Source: an uncultured Chromatiaceae bacterium
GTDB taxonomy: Bacteria; Pseudomonadota; Gammaproteobacteria; Tenderiales; Tenderiaceae
Length of the DNA stretch: 51,747 nt
Direction: 5' to 3'
NCBI GenBank assembly: GCA_945787735.1
Contig: CALZIQ010000009.1
Location: forward strand, 1 to 51,747
Below are positions 1 to 9,712 of this stretch, piece after piece (positions within the stretch are counted from its first letter, which is position 1; each line of letters begins with the position of its first letter). Under the pieces are notes generated by a model. It was not told the origin of the DNA and searched no databases. It worked only from the letters and a program-made list of their open reading frames with translations. The position numbers were made by a program, and so were the translations under genes.

Positions 1-1146
1 CGTCTCGATGACATCATGAACCTAGTAGGTGAATTGGTATTGGTGCGAAATCGCATGGCAACACTCAAATCCACCATGACAGCGGATGAAGAAGTTGCCA
101 AGGCAATTGCCAACCTCGATCTGGTGACGGCGGATTTGCAAAGCTCGGTGATGAAGACGCGCATGCAACCGATCAAAAAGGTATTTGGTCGTTTCCCCCG
201 CGTTGTGCGTGATCTTGCCCGCAGTCTCAAAAAAGAAGTCAACCTAGAACTGATTGGGGAAGAAACTGATTTAGATAAGAATTTAGTCGAGGCGTTGGCA
301 GATCCGCTGGTGCATCTGGTGCGCAATGCGGTTGATCACGGGGTTGAAATGCCGGACGAGCGCGAACAGGCAGGAAAATCGCGAGCTGGGACAGTGATAT
401 TGTCTGCTCAGCAAGAAGGCGACCATATTCTCTTGACCATTGATGACGACGGTAAAGGCATGGATGCCGATGTGTTGCGTCAGAAAGCAGTTGAAAAAGG
501 TCTGATGGATGAGGATGGCGCAGCGCGCTTGGATGATAAGGCCTGCTACAACCTCATATTTGCGCCTGGTTTTTCCACCAAGACTGAGATTTCTGATGTC
601 TCCGGTCGTGGTGTCGGCATGGATGTGGTCAAAACCAGAATTGCCCAGCTTAACGGCGCAGTGGAAATTGATTCTGTGTTGGGAAAAGGCAGCCGTATCA
701 TTATCAAACTGCCTTTAACCCTGGCCATTATGCCGACCTTGATGGTGGTGCTGGGCGGACAGGTATTTGCCTTGCCATTAGCGAATGTAAACGAAATTTT
801 CGATATGGAATCGGCTAAACGCAGCACGGTAGATGGCAAGGAAGTTGTTATTATCCGCGATAAGGCGGTGCCCTTGGTGCGTTTGGGACGCTGGCTGGTG
901 AATGGTAACGCCAAGTCGCCTGAACCTGCTGGCGATGGATTTGTAGTTGTCACCACGATTGGAAATCAACACATTGGCTGTGTTGTTGATCAGTTGGTAG
1001 GACAGGAGGAGGTTGTTATCAAGCCGCTCGGTGCCATGTTGCATGGCACAAAAGGTGTTTCCGGCGCCACAATCACCGGTAATGGAGGTATTGCACTGAT
1101 ACTCGACATGCCGGGGCTTATGGAAGCCTATGCCAGTAGGCTTTAG
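1..1146 (+). CDS. cheA: Chemotaxis histidine kinase CheA, C-terminal part (5'-truncated by window edge)
   Basis: Open from base 1 in frame (RLDDIMNLVGELVLVRNRM). HATPase motifs LVHLVRNAVDHGVE and GRGVGMDVVKTRI, then a CheW-like C-terminal domain. Confidence 0.97.
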   Translation, partial: RLDDIMNLVGELVLVRNRMATLKSTMTADEEVAKAIANLDLVTADLQSSVMKTRMQPIKKVFGRFPRVVRDLARSLKKEVNLELIGEETDLDKNLVEALADPLVHLVRNAVDHGVEMPDEREQAGKSRAGTVILSAQQEGDHILLTIDDDGKGMDADVLRQKAVEKGLMDEDGAARLDDKACYNLIFAPGFSTKTEISDVSGRGVGMDVVKTRIAQLNGAVEIDSVLGKGSRIIIKLPLTLAIMPTLMVVLGGQVFALPLANVNEIFDMESAKRSTVDGKEVVIIRDKAVPLVRLGRWLVNGNAKSPEPAGDGFVVVTTIGNQHIGCVVDQLVGQEEVVIKPLGAMLHGTKGVSGATITGNGGIALILDMPGLMEAYASRL

Positions 1147-1155
1147 GAGATCACC

Positions 1156-2202
1156 ATGCCGGTTAAGGTCTTGGTGGTTGATGATTCTTCCTTCTTCAGG
1201 CGACGACTGACAGAAATTTTAGGCAATGATAAGCATATTCAGGTTGTTGGTGTTGCAATCAATGGCCAGGAAGCCATCGACCAAGTCAAAAAGCTGAAGC
1301 CTGATGTCGTCACCATGGACATAGAAATGCCAGTGATGGATGGCATTACTGCCGTGCGTAAAATCATGCAGTCCAATCCACTTCCCATACTGATGTTTTC
1401 TTCCCTTACTACCGACGGTGCCAAAGCCACGCTTGATGCTTTGGATGCCGGGGCCACCGATTTTTTGCCCAAGCGTATGGAAGATATTTCACAGGATCGT
1501 GAATCGGCTAAGCGTCAGCTTTGCGCCCGGGTAAGGCTGTTAGGTGCACGGGGACTGAAAAAAGCAGTTGTCTCACCCATGCGTACACAACCAAAGGCCA
1601 GCGAGCCCACGCCTGTGGCGGGAGTGCGCCAGGGTAGGCATCGTTTGGTTATTTTGGGCACCTCCACGGGGGGACCTGTGGCCTTGCAAAAGGTGTTGAC
1701 TGGACTGCCTGCCTCTTTTCCACAACCTATTCTGATTGTGCAGCATATGCCTGCCAGTTTTACCCCAGCGTTTGCCGAGCGCTTGAACAAGCTTTCCGAA
1801 ATACACATTAAGGAGGCTAAAGATGGTGACTGCCCTAAGAAGGGCTATGCCTATCTTGCACCCGGCGGTAAGCAAATGCTGCTTGAGGATCAACGAGGCG
1901 TTGCAACGATCCGGATCGTCGAGAGCAAAGCAGGACTAACTTATAAGCCGAGTGTGGATGTGACATTCGGTTCGGCCGCCAAAATGTTTGGCGCTGATGT
2001 GCTGGCGGTGGTTATGACAGGCATGGGGGCGGATGGGCGCGAAGGTGCCAGGATGCTGAAGGCGCGGGGTTCTACAGTCTGGGCCCAGGACAAAGATTCC
2101 AGTGTTATCTATGGCATGCCTGGTGCCATCGCCGAGGCAGGGTTGGCCGATAAGATTCTTTCCCTCAATGCCATTTGCCCAAGCTTGGTGGAAGCCGTCT
2201 AA
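1156..2202 (+). CDS. cheB: Chemotaxis response regulator / protein-glutamate methylesterase CheB
   Basis: Receiver domain (VLVVDDSSFFRRRL, DVVTMDIEMPVMDG) plus methylesterase motifs GTSTGGPVAL, VQHMPASFTPAFAERL and MTGMGADGREG. Confidence 0.97.
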   Translation: MPVKVLVVDDSSFFRRRLTEILGNDKHIQVVGVAINGQEAIDQVKKLKPDVVTMDIEMPVMDGITAVRKIMQSNPLPILMFSSLTTDGAKATLDALDAGATDFLPKRMEDISQDRESAKRQLCARVRLLGARGLKKAVVSPMRTQPKASEPTPVAGVRQGRHRLVILGTSTGGPVALQKVLTGLPASFPQPILIVQHMPASFTPAFAERLNKLSEIHIKEAKDGDCPKKGYAYLAPGGKQMLLEDQRGVATIRIVESKAGLTYKPSVDVTFGSAAKMFGADVLAVVMTGMGADGREGARMLKARGSTVWAQDKDSSVIYGMPGAIAEAGLADKILSLNAICPSLVEAV

Positions 2203-2211
2203 ATTTCGTTT

Positions 2212-2952
2212 ATGGATATTCTAACTATCATTGGTTTACTTGTCGGCTTTGCTGCCATCATAGGTGGCAATATCCTCGAAGGTGGACACACCAGTTCATT
2301 GGTACAGCTGACAGCGTTTCTGATTGTTGGCGGCGGCACCATCGGTGCGGTGATGGTGCAAACGCCGATCCCGGTTTTTATCCGTGGTTTGAAAATGTTT
2401 ATCTGGATCTTCATGCCACCAAAGATCGAACAAAAAACGGCGGTGGAAAAGATTGTAGGTTGGAGCAATATCGCCCGAAAAGAAGGATTGTTGGGGCTCG
2501 AATCTTTGGTCGAATCTGAAACCGACGCGTTTGCCAAAAAGGGTTTGCAGCTGCTGGTCGATGGTAGCGAGCCTGAAGTTATTCGCAATATTCTCGAGGT
2601 AGAAATCGGCGTCAAAGAACATTTTGATATTCAGGCGGCCAAGATGTTTGAGGGCATGGGAGGCTATTCGCCGACCATCGGCATCATTGGTGCTGTGATG
2701 GGATTGATTCATGTCATGAACAACCTAGCGGATCCAAGCAAATTGGGAGCGGGGATTGCAGTCGCTTTTGTGGCGACGATCTATGGTGTGGGTCTGGCTA
2801 ATCTTATCTTTCTTCCGGTTGCCAACAAACTCAAGGCGTTGATTCACGATCAGGCTCAGTTCCGTGAAATGGTAGTTGAAGGCGTCATTTCTATTGCCGA
2901 GGGTGAAAACCCGAGGAATATCGAAACCAAGCTGGATGGTTATCTGCAGTAA
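2212..2952 (+). CDS. motC: Flagellar motor stator protein, MotA family (MotC-like, within che cluster)
   Basis: Begins MDILTIIGLLVGFAAIIGGNILEGGH; contains GGYSPTIGIIGAVMGLIHVM and GIAVAFVATIYGVGLANL. Lies directly upstream of a MotB-family gene. Confidence 0.9.
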   Translation: MDILTIIGLLVGFAAIIGGNILEGGHTSSLVQLTAFLIVGGGTIGAVMVQTPIPVFIRGLKMFIWIFMPPKIEQKTAVEKIVGWSNIARKEGLLGLESLVESETDAFAKKGLQLLVDGSEPEVIRNILEVEIGVKEHFDIQAAKMFEGMGGYSPTIGIIGAVMGLIHVMNNLADPSKLGAGIAVAFVATIYGVGLANLIFLPVANKLKALIHDQAQFREMVVEGVISIAEGENPRNIETKLDGYLQ

Positions 2953-3073
2953 TTAGAGACTGTTGGCACGCTTTTCACCTGCGCAGCAAACAAAGGCATG
3001 GATATTGCAATTCCCTCTCTGATTGTCACTTTTTTGACTCTTATACGAGTGCAAATTCCTTGTCGGGTTTGAT

Positions 3074-4123
3074 ATGGCGCGCAAAAAAAAGCAGGAAGAA
3101 CATGTAAATCATGAACGTTGGCTGGTCTCCTATGCCGATTTCATTACGCTTCTGTTTGCCTTCTTTGTAGTGATGTACGCCCTCTCTTCAGTGAATGAGG
3201 GTAAATACCGTGTGCTTTCCGATTCACTCGAATCTGCTTTTCAAACCTCACCTAAAAGCATGGCGCCGATACAGATTGGTGAGACGCCTAAGACGGAAAC
3301 ACAAATTAAGCCCAACTTGTTAGAAAACACACCCAATTCACCGAATATAAAACCTGAAAAGCTGGAAGTAGATATCTCAGATATCAAACTCAGCAATACT
3401 GAGCGCGACCGCAAAAACCTGAACAAAATCCAGCGCAAACTGGAAAGATCATTTGGCAACATGATTGAAGACAAACAGGTATCGGTAAAACGTACTGGAA
3501 GGGGGCTGGAGGTCGAGATCAATTCATCCATACTATTTGATAGTGGCAGTGCATTGATTCAACCCCAGGCAGTAACTGTGTTAACTGACGTGGCTGATAC
3601 GATCAAGAATTTCCCCAATGCGGTGAGAGTTGAAGGGTTTACCGATAATGTCCCGATTGAAACTGCTTCATTTCCATCCAACTGGGAATTATCAGCCGGG
3701 CGCGCTGCCAGCGTGGTGCACATCTTCAGTGATGAGGGGGTTGACCCGTTTCGTCTTGCTGCGATTGGTTATGGCGAGTATCGCCCGGTGGCATCGAACA
3801 GTACGCCTGAAGGGCGGTTGCGCAACCGGCGCGTGTTGTTAGTTATTCTTTCAGAGGCAGCTGAAAAACTCTATAACCTCGATAAAGTGATTGAGCTCGC
3901 TCCAGAAGTGGTGCGTGAACAGAATATCGACCTAGATGCACCGCCGGAGATAATCGAAATGCCGGTGATGACCGACATCGAGCCAGTACCGGAAGGCATG
4001 CCACAAGATTTGCCATTACGTGGGCGGGGCGGGCAGTCTGCCGACAGCAAGGAACAGAATCGTCTGATCAACATACTGGACACCCTCGAACTAGAGTCAA
4101 GTGAGCAGGGGGGCACGCCATGA
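3074..4123 (+). CDS. motD: Flagellar motor protein MotB family (MotD-like) with OmpA domain
   Basis: Plug/TM motif HERWLVSYADFITLLFAFFVVMYALSSVNEGKY; OmpA-like VEGFTDNVPI...NWELSAGRAASVV...GYGEYRPVASNSTPEGRLRNRRV. Confidence 0.92.
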   Translation: MARKKKQEEHVNHERWLVSYADFITLLFAFFVVMYALSSVNEGKYRVLSDSLESAFQTSPKSMAPIQIGETPKTETQIKPNLLENTPNSPNIKPEKLEVDISDIKLSNTERDRKNLNKIQRKLERSFGNMIEDKQVSVKRTGRGLEVEINSSILFDSGSALIQPQAVTVLTDVADTIKNFPNAVRVEGFTDNVPIETASFPSNWELSAGRAASVVHIFSDEGVDPFRLAAIGYGEYRPVASNSTPEGRLRNRRVLLVILSEAAEKLYNLDKVIELAPEVVREQNIDLDAPPEIIEMPVMTDIEPVPEGMPQDLPLRGRGGQSADSKEQNRLINILDTLELESSEQGGTP

Positions 4124-4905
4124 AGGTATGGGCTGTGGCCAATCAAAAGGGCGGCGTGGGAAAGACCACTTCGGCTGTCAGCCTGGCGGGAATATTAACA
4201 CAGCGAGGCCATCGGGTGCTGCTGATGGACATCGACCCCCACGGTTCGCTGACATCCTATTTTCGCTATAACCCGGATCAACTTGAGACCAGTATTTTTA
4301 CCTTGTTCCAAAATCAGGCCATGCAGGCGGCTAAATTGATCCGGCCAACACGCTACGAAAACCTCCACATTTTGCCTGCGACCATGGGGCTGGCGACGCT
4401 GGATAGACAATTGGGTGCGCAAAGCGGCATGGGGCTGGTACTACACAGGGCTTTGAAGAGTCTGGCCGATCAATATGATTACGCCCTGATTGATTGCCCA
4501 CCCATGCTGGGTGTTCTGATGGTAAATGCCATGGCCGCCTGTGACCACCTTATAATCCCAGTGCAGACCGAATTTCTCGCCCTCAAAGGTTTGGAGCGCA
4601 TGTTGAAGACGCTGACCATGATCACTCGTTCCAGAAGCGTGCGGCTGCCCTATACCATCGTGCCGACAATGTTTGATCGCCGCACTCGCGCCTCGACCGA
4701 AACCTTGCGTGTATTACGTAACCGTTATGACAAAGATCTGTGGAACGCGGTCATCCCAGTGGATACCCAGTTTCGTGAAGCGAGCCGAATGGGTGTGCCC
4801 TTGCCGATTCTGATGCCACAGTCACGCGGCGCCGTGTCTTATATCCGGCTGCTTGATTTTCTTATCAGTCAATATGCCCATGAGCACCGCGTGGCCGCCA
4901 TATGA
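4120..4905 (+). CDS. ParA-family ATPase of chemotaxis cluster (ParC-like)
   Basis: Deviant Walker A KGGVGKTTSAVSLA; DYALIDCPPMLG. Start codon overlaps the motD stop (ATGA). Placed between motD and CheW-domain genes. Confidence 0.9.
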   Translation: MKVWAVANQKGGVGKTTSAVSLAGILTQRGHRVLLMDIDPHGSLTSYFRYNPDQLETSIFTLFQNQAMQAAKLIRPTRYENLHILPATMGLATLDRQLGAQSGMGLVLHRALKSLADQYDYALIDCPPMLGVLMVNAMAACDHLIIPVQTEFLALKGLERMLKTLTMITRSRSVRLPYTIVPTMFDRRTRASTETLRVLRNRYDKDLWNAVIPVDTQFREASRMGVPLPILMPQSRGAVSYIRLLDFLISQYAHEHRVAAI

Positions 4906-5579
4906 CAATGGATGAGAAAACAGAAACATCAACCATGGTCGAGCATGAACGGGCCCTGAAAGTCTATATCGATGCTCTATTGCTTGAGCCGGCGCTCGAG
5001 ACATCAGTTGAAGAAAAGGTGGATAGCTCGCCGACCGAAATAGAAATAGTCACAGAGCAGCAATCAGATCAAGCGCTTGAGCAGCACGCGCTAAAACCAG
5101 ACATATCATCACTGAGTGACGAGGTGTTGGAATGTCTTTTGTTTAAAGTGGCGGGCTTTTTGACGCTTGCCGTGCCGCTAGTACGGTTGAATGGCATCAT
5201 GCAGTGGAATGGGGACGCCACCCATATCCCTGGTCACGCCGACTGGTTTCTAGGTTTGGTTTCGAATCGTGGACAGCAGGTGAAGGTAATTGATATTGCC
5301 AAATTCGTGATTCCCGAAAATCACAAATCCCGGCAGTCTGTCGAGGGTGAACGTAACTTCAAACATATGTTATTGATTGATGATGGAAAAATTGGTTTAG
5401 CCTGTGATGAACTGGGCCAGGTGGTAAAGATTAGTCATGAAAAAGTGCGCTGGCGAGAAGATCGCAGTAGCCGCCCATGGTTGGCGGGTACTTTGATTGA
5501 GCAAATGAGCGCCTTGCTCGATGTGGAGAAATTTACTGAGATGCTAAAGGATGACATCCCACTGGACGAAATATCATAG
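4902..5579 (+). CDS. CheW-domain protein with acidic N-terminal extension (ParP-like position)
   Basis: CheW-like core (FLTLAVPLVRLNGIMQW, WFLGLVSNRGQQVKVIDIAKFV) after about 75 aa of low-complexity sequence. ATGA overlap with the ParA-like gene. Confidence 0.75.
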   Translation: MTMDEKTETSTMVEHERALKVYIDALLLEPALETSVEEKVDSSPTEIEIVTEQQSDQALEQHALKPDISSLSDEVLECLLFKVAGFLTLAVPLVRLNGIMQWNGDATHIPGHADWFLGLVSNRGQQVKVIDIAKFVIPENHKSRQSVEGERNFKHMLLIDDGKIGLACDELGQVVKISHEKVRWREDRSSRPWLAGTLIEQMSALLDVEKFTEMLKDDIPLDEIS

Positions 5580-5660
5580 AGATACTAGGGAAGTGGTTGG
5601 GTAACAGTATTTTCATGTACAAGATCAACCAATTACAAATCGCCACACCAGGAGAAAGCT

Positions 5661-6137
5661 ATGAACACCAGCGAACAGGCAGAAAATAATCCAGTAACTC
5701 AATGGGTGACTTTTCGCTTGGAGGAAGAAACGTATGGCGTCAACGTTATGCAGGTACAGGAAGTATTGCGCATGACGGAAATTGCCCCCGTCCCCGGTGC
5801 CCCCTCTTATGTATTGGGTATCATTAACCTGCGCGGAAATGTGGTGACGGTAATGGATACACGCAGCCGTTTTGCTTTGTCGCCGCATGAGCCCGATGAT
5901 GCAACACGTATTGTGATTATTGAAGCTGAAGACCAAGTGGTCGGAATACTAGTAGATAGTGTTGCCGAGGTGGTTTATCTTAAGCAGTCAGATATAGAGA
6001 TTGCGCCAAACGTCGGCAACGAAGAGAGCTCGCGTTATATTCAGGGCGTAGCAAACCGTGATGAAGGGCTGTTAATTCTGGTCGACCTGGATAAACTGTT
6101 GACCGATGAAGAGTGGAAGGAATTTGCCAGCATGTAA
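5661..6137 (+). CDS. cheW: Chemotaxis coupling protein CheW
   Basis: WVTFRLEEETYGVNVMQVQEVLRMTEIAPVPGAPSYVLGIINLRGNVVTVMD is a classic CheW motif string. Confidence 0.96.
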   Translation: MNTSEQAENNPVTQWVTFRLEEETYGVNVMQVQEVLRMTEIAPVPGAPSYVLGIINLRGNVVTVMDTRSRFALSPHEPDDATRIVIIEAEDQVVGILVDSVAEVVYLKQSDIEIAPNVGNEESSRYIQGVANRDEGLLILVDLDKLLTDEEWKEFASM

Positions 6138-6194
6138 AGGCAACTGATTTTCTCTCGACTACCGCGGGAGAGCCTGATTGACAGGGAAACGTTG

Positions 6195-6377
6195 ATGGCA
6201 GAAATAGACAACACAAACCCGTTAACACCAGTCTGGCCTCAGCGCCCGTCGCGTCGCGTCGAGGATGAAGACAAGGCTCAGGAAGAGCGCCCACGCAAGA
6301 AGCAGAAGCGGCAGGAACAGGGTGACAAAAAAGACGACAAGGATGATGGTTCGCCGCATATCGATGAATATGCATAA
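6195..6377 (+). CDS. Small, highly charged hypothetical protein
   Basis: 60-aa Lys/Glu/Asp-rich ORF, colinear and tightly packed between cheW and the DUF2802 gene. Confidence 0.5.
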   Translation: MAEIDNTNPLTPVWPQRPSRRVEDEDKAQEERPRKKQKRQEQGDKKDDKDDGSPHIDEYA

Positions 6378-6401
6378 GCGGGCGAGGGATTGCTAAACGG
6401 A

Positions 6402-6785
6402 ATGAACATTCTGATATTCATATCGATTACCTGTATTGTTGTACTTACTACGGCCTTAGTGCTACTAGCAATGAAGCAGTCACGCCTGCAACATGCACTG
6501 GCAGAAAATCAGGCCAAGACTGAACGATTAATGGATGAATTAAAGGCTTTGTATGCAGGTGCCGCCGGTCAAGGCAATCATATCGCTCGGCTTGAGACTC
6601 AGGTCAATTCTTTATCAGACCGGCAGGAGCAGCTCGATGTAAAAGACCCCACCAGCCAGAGTTATAGCGAAGCGATCGAGTTGATTCAGAACGGCGCCTC
6701 GATTGATGATTTAATGCGTCGAGGACTACGGCGTGAAGAAGCTGATCTGTTGATGCGCCTGCATGGCGAACAGTCGTTCGGTTAA
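6402..6785 (+). CDS. DUF2802-like membrane-anchored protein
   Basis: N-terminal TM helix then coiled coil and C-terminal YSEAIELIQNGASIDDLMRRGLRREEADLLMRLHG, in the che-cluster position where DUF2802 genes occur. Confidence 0.7.
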   Translation: MNILIFISITCIVVLTTALVLLAMKQSRLQHALAENQAKTERLMDELKALYAGAAGQGNHIARLETQVNSLSDRQEQLDVKDPTSQSYSEAIELIQNGASIDDLMRRGLRREEADLLMRLHGEQSFG

Positions 6786-7082
6786 TTAAACCTCAGTCCC
6801 TTCAGTAACTCCCTGTTTACCTGAAACGTAATAGGCAAAGGCAATCACCTGCGCCACGGCCACATAAAGCATTTCTGGAATTTCGTCCCCCAGCTCGATT
6901 TGGGCCAAGGCGCTGACTAATACCTCGTTATCTTCCTGAATTGGGATGTTGTGTTCACGGGCAATGGCGAGTATCTGTTCGGCCAGATCGCCTTCACCTT
7001 TTGCGGTAAGCTTCGGCGCGCTTTTGCCATCCCACTTTAGTGCCACCGCTTTGGGTGGCTTGTTATTTTTGTGCTTACTCAT
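6786..7082 (-). CDS. FlhB C-terminal-domain-like protein (EscU/YscU/HrcU switch family, stand-alone)
   Basis: [79 protein letters not shown] overlaps the fliK stop (ATGA). Confidence 0.85.
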   Translation of the reverse strand: MSKHKNNKPPKAVALKWDGKSAPKLTAKGEGDLAEQILAIAREHNIPIQEDNEVLVSALAQIELGDEIPEMLYVAVAQVIAFAYYVSGKQGVTEGTEV

Positions 7083-8491
7083 GCTTTTACATCCAGAACA
7101 ATATGTGGCATTGCGCTTGGTGCGCTGGGTGGGGGTCCATTGAAACACTGCAGTTCTGCAGCTTCAAGCCCGGATTGCTGATAGCGCTGTGTAAGATTGG
7201 CGATATGCTGGTTAAGTAGTTGTGTTGTTTCTTCACGCTCGGCCCAAAATAGGGTCGAAACTTTGTTTTCCACCAATCTTAACTTCGCATGGAGTGGGCC
7301 AAGCCCCTCCAGATCAAAGGCCAGGCTGATGCTCCAGGCATGGCCGCGTTCTTCGTCGTCATGTTGATTTGGTTTTTCTTCTTCAATCACAATGTCGAAC
7401 AGATCGATCTGTTGATTGTTTCGTATCGGTAACTCAAAGGCTAGATTGGTATTGCTTTGCTCAGTACCAGATAGTGAGGCCGCCTGATGAAGTTGTGTGC
7501 GCGCCAGGGAAGCCTCGCTCTGTTTTCCAAGTTCTAGCAATAATAGTTGTAGATTGCCTAATGCAGCTGGCAGGCTGGCATCCATCTTTTGTTGTGGTTG
7601 CGGTGCATTACCACGGAGTGTAGGGGGCGTGAACGGAAGAGCTGCTGGCGCTAGGGATTGAGGCAGGGCTGGGGTATGCTGGCCTTGTATGGGCGTGGCT
7701 TGTTTGGTGTTTTGTATGGCGCTAAGCAGTCGCAACAGTGCGGATTTCAGATCGGTGCCGGCCTTTGCAGTGCTGGGCGTTGTCTGGAACGTTTGTTGCA
7801 GCAGCTGATTGGCCTTTTCGCCGCCCTTTTCCTTGGCGATCTTTTGCAGTTTGTTTTCCATGAAAATGCCGGAATTGAGCACGCCCTGTTTTATCTCTGC
7901 AGAGTTTGTGAGTTTTTCCTTCGTTGGCAGATTGTTGTAGAGCTGTTTGATGATCGTCAGCACCGGGCTGGGCAATGCTGGAAGCTGGGTGGCCGGATTA
8001 TTAAGCCAGGCAATATTCGCCAGAAGCGCTGTCATGCTGGCTTGTTTTGGCAATGCCAGTTTCATCAGGCTGTTTGTTTGGGTTTGTACTGATGTGCTCT
8101 GTGTTTGGGGCGCCGCCGGGGAATGTGCTGTAGGAGGCGTCGTCGGCGTTACGGCCGTTCGTAGTGTCTGTGTTGTCGATGGCGCTGTCGCTGGTGTTTG
8201 GGCCGATGTCTGGGATTGTGTCTGGGCAGATGTTTGAGGTGCCATCAGCCGCGCCTGCAACACGGGTTTTTCGCCCAGCTGTGCAACGCTCAGCTCCAAT
8301 CGTTGACCTGCAGTCAGGGGAACGCTGGTCTCGGCCTGCAGCTGTTGCTGATTGACTTGTAGGATAACCGTTTGCGGTGAGGTCTGTTTGACAACAACCG
8401 CCTGGAATATTTGGCCGACCTTCCATGCGCTGATTGTTGACAGCGTTTGGCGTACAGTGAGTTGAGAGGGGGGGATGCCGTTGATTTCCAT
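7079..8491 (-). CDS. fliK: Flagellar hook-length control protein FliK
   Basis: Gln/Thr/Pro-rich N-terminal half and Flg_hook-like C-terminus ([34 protein letters not shown]). Adjacent to the FlhB-like gene. Confidence 0.8.
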   Translation of the reverse strand: MEINGIPPSQLTVRQTLSTISAWKVGQIFQAVVVKQTSPQTVILQVNQQQLQAETSVPLTAGQRLELSVAQLGEKPVLQARLMAPQTSAQTQSQTSAQTPATAPSTTQTLRTAVTPTTPPTAHSPAAPQTQSTSVQTQTNSLMKLALPKQASMTALLANIAWLNNPATQLPALPSPVLTIIKQLYNNLPTKEKLTNSAEIKQGVLNSGIFMENKLQKIAKEKGGEKANQLLQQTFQTTPSTAKAGTDLKSALLRLLSAIQNTKQATPIQGQHTPALPQSLAPAALPFTPPTLRGNAPQPQQKMDASLPAALGNLQLLLLELGKQSEASLARTQLHQAASLSGTEQSNTNLAFELPIRNNQQIDLFDIVIEEEKPNQHDDEERGHAWSISLAFDLEGLGPLHAKLRLVENKVSTLFWAEREETTQLLNQHIANLTQRYQQSGLEAAELQCFNGPPPSAPSAMPHIVLDVKA

Positions 8492-8609
8492 TAGGGTCAG
8501 AATAAAGGGAAGTCAGTATTGTCCGATTAATTCTATATTGCCAAGCCACACTCCGATTGTATAGCTTGGGTTTGATAAATATTTATTTAGGGGTCTTTCA
8601 AGGTTTTTC

Positions 8610-9527
8610 ATGACAACGAAAAGAAGCCACGTGTGGTACATACGCCGGAATGGGGATGTGCGAGGACCGTTCCCCACTAAAGCTATTTCACAGTTCCTAT
8701 TGCTTGGTCGCATCACTAAAAATGATGAAATCAGCAGAGATCAGGAAGAGTGGATGAAAATATCCAACGTGGTCGAACTGCATGCCGAGGTGAAGAAGGC
8801 CGAAATGGCCGAAGAGGCGGATCGATTAAGGCTTGAGGCAGCTAAGCGTGGTGCGGATGAACGTGGCGTACATGATCGGCGCAAGGATGATGATTCAGAG
8901 CATGCCGAACAGCGTAAGGGGGAGCGTCGTGCACCTGAGTCTGAAGAGATGGTGGTCCATCGGAAAAACCGGGTCAGTGAGCGGCTCGAGCAGGTGGAAC
9001 AAAAGGCGAAACAACAGAATAAGATTCTGGCGGTTATTTTATTCGTTATCTGCGGCGGGTTGCTTTCCCTCTTTTTTGTCTATCAGCCCGAAGATGATAT
9101 TGCAGAAATTGATTGCAGAGCCGAACCTGCAGCGGGAATCAATTGGAGTAATTGCAATTTTCAGGGGGCGGGCCTGGATGGGGTTAATTTAAGCAAGGGC
9201 CACATCCGTAATGCCAATCTGAGCAATGCCTCACTCTTTCGCGCCACATTAGAAGGTACCGATCTTTCTTACGCCAATCTTGGTTTGGCTAATTTACGCA
9301 TGAGCAGCATGTCTGGTGCCAATCTTACCGGGGCGACACTACGTGGGGCCGATTTGCGTGGTGCTGATCTATTTGGCGTGGATTTTTCCTATGCTGATCT
9401 ACAAGGCGCTCAACTCGCTGGCGCCAGTCTCGAAGGCGCAAAGTTTGATAAAGCCATCTGGGTTAATGGTGAACTGTGTGGCCTGGGTTCGCTCGGAGGT
9501 TGTTCTCCCGCTGCGGCTTCGCAATAG
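8610..9527 (+). CDS. GYF-like domain / single TM / pentapeptide-repeat protein
   Basis: N-terminus HVWYIRRNGDVRGPFPTKAISQFLLLGRITKNDEISRD(Q)EEWM resembles GYF_2; TM ILAVILFVICGGLLSLFFVY; C-terminal A(N/D)LxX repeats (ANLSNASLFRATLEGTDLSYANLGLANL...GADLRGADL). Confidence 0.8.
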   Translation: MTTKRSHVWYIRRNGDVRGPFPTKAISQFLLLGRITKNDEISRDQEEWMKISNVVELHAEVKKAEMAEEADRLRLEAAKRGADERGVHDRRKDDDSEHAEQRKGERRAPESEEMVVHRKNRVSERLEQVEQKAKQQNKILAVILFVICGGLLSLFFVYQPEDDIAEIDCRAEPAAGINWSNCNFQGAGLDGVNLSKGHIRNANLSNASLFRATLEGTDLSYANLGLANLRMSSMSGANLTGATLRGADLRGADLFGVDFSYADLQGAQLAGASLEGAKFDKAIWVNGELCGLGSLGGCSPAAASQ

Positions 9528-9712
9528 ATAATAGTTGGGATCTCGTTCCAGCCTTTCTGAATGATAGATTTTCTAGGTGTGGATTATCCGCGGTGTTGAA
9601 GATCGGTTGCCATGTAACGTCCATGCTGGAAAGCGCTGCGAGAATAGTGTTGTAAGATCTCACCCCCGTTACACGAATCCAATAACTTTCTAAATCAAAG
9701 ACTCATGGATTT

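Noticed and set aside
8001-8549. 182-aa minus-strand ORF overlapping fliK in another frame
   Set aside because: Composition is the frame-shifted reading of the repetitive Q/T/P-rich fliK region.
9180-9450. Periodic 15-nt pattern considered as a DNA tandem repeat
   Set aside because: Explained by pentapeptide-repeat coding (5 aa = 15 nt); the nucleotide sequence itself is divergent.
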